Shown here piece after piece: positions 58,618 through 64,000 of a stretch of DNA of 64,000 nt. Origin of the DNA: Mugil cephalus (taxonomy: Eukaryota > Chordata > Actinopteri > Mugiliformes > Mugilidae); the NCBI RefSeq assembly GCF_022458985.1, contig NC_061770.1:37305599-37369598 (forward strand), given 5' to 3'. The stretch's first letter is position 1; each line of letters begins with the position of its first letter. Position numbers and translations under genes: made by a program. The notes beneath the pieces were generated by a model. The model did not search any database. It saw only the letters and a list, made by a program, of their open reading frames with translations, and was not told the origin of the DNA.

Positions 58618-59854
58618 ATGACATCTCTAAAGTTTGTTTTGTACCTTACATGTCTGGTCTCGTGGGGAAAGGGTGAGTTGTGTTGTTTGAATTTTATTAG
58701 TGACACTTTTTCCAATCATTTCTCGTTTTTATGTTACAATTTATCTTCTAAAATATGTAACCTGTTGTGTCTTTGCTTTGTCTCTCCAGTCACTTTAGCT
58801 CAGAAGATACATCAGTCCTCGTCTGTTCATCAAGAGAGTGGCTTCAAGTCAGTAAATATTGGTGGAAGCGTAATTTTGCCATGTTCTCATGAAAAGGATG
58901 TGTCAGCAATATTTTACTGGTATAAGCAAACATTGGGACAGAAACTAAAGCTCATTTCTAATTTCTACATCTATGGTGACACTGAAGCATTTTATGATGA
59001 ATTTATGAACAATTCACTATTTAAAATAGAAATAAAAAATGGTAAAAAACACTTAAGTATTTCAGATTTGCGTATTTCAGACTCAGCTACTTATTACTGC
59101 GCACGTAGAGCTTCCAACACCATTGAATTTGCAGAAGGCATCACAGTCAGTGTAAAAGGTTCAGGTTTGAATATATACACTTCAGTTCATCAGTCTTCAT
59201 CTGAGACCGTCCAGCTAGGAGACTCTATGACTCTGACCTGTACAGTACACACTGGGACCTGTGATGGAGAACACAGAGTTTACTGGTTCAAAGTCTCTGA
59301 AGAATCTCAGCCAGGACTCATTTATACTCATGGAGGCAGGAATGATCAGTGTGAGAGGAAAAATAACACAAAAACACACACCTGTGTCTACAACCTGCCA
59401 ATGGAGAACCTGAATCTGTCTCATAATGGGATCTACGACTGTGCTGTTGCCTCATGTGGACACATACTGTTTGGAAATGGGACCAAGCTCAAGTTGAAGA
59501 GTGAGTAGAACTGTAACAGATGTTTTCTGATCTGATTAACAGTTATTCCATAAAGATGATGTTGTTAATGTCATTCCATGTCTGCATCATGCTGCAGATA
59601 AGGAGGTTTCTCTTGTCTTGGTGTATTTCTTGAGTGGTGCTTTGGCGTTCACCACTATCCTGACACTTTCACTGGCTGCCTTACTGTACACACAGAAGAG
59701 AAAAGGCCAGCAAGGTACAGGTAAATTGTACTGTTTATGATGTGACTCGTGAATTGTAACATTATAGAAACACAGCTTTTCTTTGTATTTCAGAGTCTGA
59801 TGCAAGATTTTCGGCTTCATACCCAATGAACTCAGAGGTATCCAGATAACTTTC

Positions 59855-59885
<31 letters not shown>

Positions 59886-60069
59886 CTGAAATGGTTTCTT
59901 CTTAGGTATGTGGCACATTGTAAGTTGTTGTTTTCTATTTTATTAGCAGAGTTTCCAGGCTGACGAAAACCTCCATTACGCTGCTTTAAGGGTAAAGAAG
60001 GCCAATCGATCAAGAAGTCAAAGAGATGATACAGAGACAAAATGTATCTACTCTGGCGTTAGGAAATAA
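58618..60069 (+). CDS. nitr: NITR-14, novel immune-type receptor
   Basis: Exons 58618-58672, 58799-59500, 59598-59720, 59794-59837 and 59947-60069 total 1047 bases, or 348 residues, in frame. A second acceptor at 58789 would add three residues (VTL) in frame. The V domain has LPCSHEKD, YWYKQTLGQKL, DSATYYCARR and FAEGITVSV. The I domain has TGTCDGE, NDQC and FGNGTKLKL, but the invariant YYC reads YDC (GIYDCAVASCG), an uncommon change beside a core cysteine. The tail has LHYAAL and CIYSGV. A 29-base A run (59855-59883) in the last intron replaces sequence present in relatives. It is expected to be an inhibitory receptor. Confidence 0.92.
59855..59883. repeat. poly-A tract in last intron of NITR-14
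   Basis: 29 A in a row where the other genes read a mixed AT sequence, so it is an expansion or a replaced stretch. No retroposon body is attached. Confidence 0.9.
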
Positions 60070-61569
60070 AACCTATCATGTTTTAGTTTTGTCTTCGTAG
60101 AGCAGAATATGGGTATTTCTGTAAATAATAAGTATAAACTTATCAAAAATAAAAAATCTCTCTCTGGCTGGTTTTGATAAGAAGCGGAATTGTTTAATGA
60201 TTTTTATGTTTGTGTTATCACACTTAATTATAATTAATAATAATTTCTGTTATTTCTTTTTTGATCTGAAATAGATTGATAAATCGATCGATAGATTGAT
60301 AGAGCTGATCTATCGATCGATCAATGTACTTTATATGTATTACTTTATTCATCCTCGAAGGGAAATTAGATATATGAAGATGAAATGAGAGACTACTTGC
60401 TGCTTGGTCCACCTATCAGTATCTCTATGATTAACTGTGTTTTTAAATGCCAACAGTTCCATGTGATTCATGGTTTTATAATTGTAATAAAAAAATTAAT
60501 CTTGTTTCCTAAAGTTTAGTCCATGTGTGTATTCATTAACCAACTTTCATCACTTTTCTCTTTGTGTCTAAGTGTTCCCTGGGTATTACTCATGTTATGG
60601 GGACCACATTACACTAAAGCTGCAATACAATTTAAGACAATGAAGTAGTCATGGTCAAGTACAACAAGAACAAATAATAGTTTTCCAGATTTATATTGAT
60701 CTTACTTTAAAAGATCCAACACTGTTTCATAAAATCCTGCATCCACTCTTTGGAAATGTTGCTCCCTTCTGGAGGCAGTTAAGTTTTTAGTAAAATTATT
60801 CCAAACTGAAACATCTCTAGATTAACTGACTAACCCAAACTAATGGAGTGAGTATAGGCTGTCACGGAGCTCAGCATGAAGGTATGTTCTTCCATCAGTT
60901 GTTTGACTTGTGCTTTCTATAAACTGGTGAAATTAAAGGAACAAGAACAATTCACAGTAAATGCCCTACAACCTACCTAAGTACAAAATCTGCATTATAG
61001 TTGCAACACACCCATGTCTGTTTCCTTTTATCATCCCCATGTGGGTGTAGTTAAAACCTGTGGTTTTGTGAGGCTGGTACTCTGCTTGAAAACATCTGCT
61101 AACTGTGTCTACAAGTGTAAAGACAAATGACATGTGATTGACGCCTGTGTGGTGAAGGTGGCCTTGCATGAATGAGTGGGTTAAAAAAATGTAACTCTAA
61201 GAAAGTGGTGTTTTAAACTAGTACAATATCAAAGAGAAGTGTACAAGTTGTTACCAAGACCCATTTCAGAGAGTTTCAGGAGGAAGACGTCACATATGGT
61301 TTAGATGAAAACAAATATATAAAGATATAATGAGGCTAACATGTGGCTGAGATTTTGAATTTGACTTGATCAAATAGGTTTCCAGTACATTCTCTTCAAC
61401 ACAGTGTTTTTAATGTAGGCGTGCACCAACTTAAGTGAACATTATTTTATTATCATTATTCTACTGTCTGTATATATTAACATATTCCTTATTAAACCAC
61501 ATCCACTTAATTTATTCTGCTTTATAATCATATTGTTGTCATTGCTTTAAATCTATATTTACCTAAATC
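60070..61569. repeat. Shared 3' flank, copy 8
   Basis: Corresponds most closely to 43392-44815, including the LINE-tail-like words near 60290-60365 (ATCGATCGATC, TTTATTCATCCTCGAAGGGA). No gene is seen. Confidence 0.65.
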
Positions 61570-61989
61570 AGTGTTCTCCAGCCTATTGAGCCACGGCGAA
61601 TATATAAAATTTACTGCCTTTTAAAACCACATTTAAGTTCTGAAAATGTTGTACCCATGCTCATATCAAGCTGACGTTAGCTAACTACATTAGCTACTAT
61701 GTTAACCAACAGGCTAATATTCGCTAATTTACAAGCACTTACTCTGCAGAATGGCTCTTCAAATGCACTTGATGTTGTAGACGGCCTGTCTGAAGTCGTT
61801 GTTTTGCTCATTTTGCATTCTGCAGCTCTCCGTTTCCCTTCAAATGTGTAGTTTATAAAGGCAAATGCAATAACATTTTGCAAATTTCCCGCTCAGGCTG
61901 ACATGTACATGGCTGTCTTATATGAGAGGGGGGCGTGTTTCTCCAAAACATAGGTAGGTAGGTAGAGTGGTAGAGAAGACATGACTCAT
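61570..61989. repeat. Dispersed repeat, second copy of 44816-45189
   Basis: Same non-coding repeat and same position next to a LINE as upstream of NITR-12, so the pair was duplicated together. It contains about 60 bases near 61770-61830 that the other copy lacks. Confidence 0.5.
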
Positions 61990-63130
61990 TACCAGGCATG
62001 TGCTCGCATACCGGGTAATATTAACATTTATTAAAGATTTCATATTCAAACTGAGGGCAGCAGGTGGAACAGTCGATGTGCCGGGTGGTGTTGATCACGC
62101 ATGACACTGTGCACTTTCCTCAGACAGTGGGTGGCGTCGATGGCACTGATCTCTGGTAGAGTAGTCTCAATGATCTTCCTTGCTGTCTTTACCCACTGGA
62201 GTGCCTGCTGAACAGCCTTAGTGCAGTTGGAAAACCGAATTGAAATTCCAGACGTTAAAACACTGCCAATGGTGCAGTTGTAAAAGTTCACCATCAACTG
62301 CATTTGGGACTTGGGCGCTCCTCAACTTTCTGAGATAATACAGGAGTTGCTGTGCTTTCCCAACAGTGGAGAAGATGTTAGTGCTCCAGTACAGGTCCTC
62401 TGATATGATTTGTCCCAGGTATTTAAAGTTAGACACTCTCCACCACCTCACTGCCAATGGAGAGTGGAGGGTAGTGCTGTTGGCTCTTTCTACAGACAAC
62501 ATGATAATCACCTTGTTGTTCTTGATGTCGAGAATCCATCCAATGTTATTACACCATGATGTCAGATGTTGTACCTCCATCTTGTATGGTATTTCATTGT
62601 TGTTGTTGATGAGGCCAAGTATTGGGTTGTGGTATCGTAAGTGAATTTGACTGGTGATGGAGAGCAGTGGGCTTAGCACACCATCTTGGGGGGCCCCGTG
62701 TTGGTGAGGAGTGAAGAAGAGGTATGAGCATCAAATCTGCGTGTGGTTTGCTAAAATGTCCACAATCCAGTTGCACAGGGTGCTGTTAAATCCCAGGTTA
62801 AGGAGTTTTGATCAGAGTTTGTAGGGCCAGATTGTGTTCAAAGTGGAGCTGAAGTCAACAAAGAGAAGCCTCACATAGGTGTTTTAGCGCTGGCGTCCTT
62901 GGTTGAGCTGTTCTCCTTGTATCCTTTGAGACACACAAATGGCAAGTTTGAATGGCTTTTGGGAACTGACTGAACATTTGTAGCACTCTGTGTCACCTTG
63001 GGGAGTCATTTTCATGTTTCCACAGCAGATGATAAGCAAGACCTTGTCAAACCTTTCCGTGAAGGATCTCTGGTTTTCAAGACCAGATGCTTTGGTCATC
63101 ATCTTTACTTGCTTTTACAGTTGTTCTCTT
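61990..63130 (-). mobile_element. 5'-truncated LINE with reverse-transcriptase remnants, copy 3
   Basis: Minus-strand words MEVQHLTSWCNNIGWILDIK, YLGQIISEDLYWSTNIFSTV and RCLRKVHSVMRDQHHPAHRL match copy 1 closely. The upstream part (63102 down to 62884) matches copy 2 (MMTKASGLENQRSFTERFDK). The frame is broken in several places. It is of the same L2/Rex1-like group. Confidence 0.78.
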
Positions 63131-63536
63131 GTAAGATCATATTGGCCACTTAGTTGATCTATGTGCCAGCCCAAACAGTTCAGCTGACAGCTAATTTGAG
63201 GCATCTACTGGAAATTCCCATTCCCTACAGCTTACCCATCAGCTGAGTCCACTCAAAAGTGATTGCAACTGTAACTGTATTATACTGACAAAATCAGACT
63301 GAGACATGTATTGGATGTGATTGTAATCTCTTTTGGAACATTTCTACAAACGCAATCCTGAACAAACATGTGGAATATGACCAATCAGTGACATCTTTAA
63401 GGGGTTACATGAGTATAGGGCATAGGGCAGCTTGAAGAGCAGCTACACTTTTCAAATACCTCTCAACAAGTCTTGAGCCCTGCCTCTTACCAAGCTTGTC
63501 ACTGTGGTTGTGAACATGTTACTTAAATGGGGCGTA

Positions 63537-63577
63537 CAGTTTCACTTCAGACTGGCCAATCAAACAAAGTCTTGTCT
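63537..63577 (+). promoter_or_regulatory. Promoter module of NITR-15
   Basis: IRF-like CAGTTTCACTTCA, ACTGGCCAAT, nine bases, TCTTGTCT. Confidence 0.52.
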
Positions 63578-63639
63578 TTGAAGAGTCGGTAAAGCTCAAG
63601 AGCGAGATTCTTTTCACTCGAGTCTTCGATTTGAACACA

Positions 63640-64000
63640 ATGGGATCTCTAACATTTGTTTTCTACCTGATATGTTTGTTCTTGTGGGACAAGGGTGAGT
63701 TGTGTTTTGACTGTGATTTTAATTTTTGTAGAGGCACTGTTTCTAAAATCACTGTCACCGTTTCTCATTTCTAACAATTGTGTCTTTGATTTTTTAGCTC
63801 AGGAGACACATCAGTCCTCATCTGTTCATCAAGAGAGTGGCTTAAGATCAGTAAATGTTGGTGAAAATATCACTTTGCGATGTTTAAATAGAGGACCACC
63901 AACATGGTTATACTGGTATAAGCAAACTGTGGGGCATCACCCAAGGCTCATTTCTTCATCCTATGGTAGTGTTAAGACATTTTATGGTGAATTTGAAAAC
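63640..64000 (+). CDS. nitr: NITR-15, 5' part of a novel immune-type receptor gene
   Basis: Leader exon 63640-63694 (18 hydrophobic residues, donor GTGAGT) and the start of the V/I exon from 63798, open to the window end. The V domain reads LRCLNRGPPTWLYWYKQTVG and then HHPRLISSSY, the same V type as NITR-13 with scattered substitutions around the CDR1-like loop. The shared spacer, LINE remnant and promoter show that NITR-13 and NITR-15 are sister duplicates. Function is inferred from the family only, as the I domain and tail lie outside the window. Confidence 0.88.

Overview
The window looks like nuclear DNA of a teleost fish, probably a spiny-rayed (percomorph) species. It is intron-bearing, AT-rich and full of Tc1-like, hAT-like, LINE and SINE-like repeats. 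Its genes form a head-to-tail cluster of novel immune-type receptors (NITRs), a fish-specific family of natural-killer-like receptors. I find 15 NITR loci, all on the + strand. I number them NITR-1 to NITR-15 by position only, because I cannot assign official member names.

The shared plan is a short leader exon, one exon of about 0.7 kb holding both an Ig V domain and an Ig I domain, a transmembrane exon, a small exon, and a final exon. The final exon usually carries an ITIM (LHYAAL type) and a C-terminal ITIM-like motif (CVYSSI or CIYSGV). The V domain ends in a degenerate J-like segment and the I domain in a clear J-like FGNGT segment. Introns 1-3 are phase 1 and the last is phase 0. The transmembrane segments lack a charged residue in the core, so most copies look inhibitory.

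Layout. 1-18.4 kb holds older, divergent members: NITR-1 (3' part only), NITR-2, NITR-3, NITR-4 (pseudogene), NITR-5 and NITR-6. 18.4-43.4 kb is a tandem array of units of about 5.3 kb. Each unit has a NITR gene, a shared 3' flank and a dead Tc1-like element: NITR-7, -8, -9, then -10 and -11 in low-quality sequence. 43.4-64 kb holds units with the same 3' flank but LINE, Tc1 and LTR-like insertions: NITR-12 (pseudogene), -13, -14 and -15 (5' part only).

Three things stand out. (1) NITR-6 is a recombination chimera. The V domain of one gene is joined, inside its I domain and in frame, to the leader exon of a second NITR, so normal splicing would give a V-V-I receptor of 492 residues. Its tail has lost the usual ITIM. 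(2) From about 33.8 to 43.4 kb the sequence repeats 23-33.7 kb but is peppered with single-base deletions, mostly in runs of the same base, in genes and spacers alike. This looks like uncorrected long-read gap fill, so the breaks in NITR-10 and NITR-11 should not be trusted. (3) Upstream regions share a promoter module (CCAAT, 9 bases, TCTTGTCT) at fixed spacing even between divergent members, and the younger genes add an IRF-like site.
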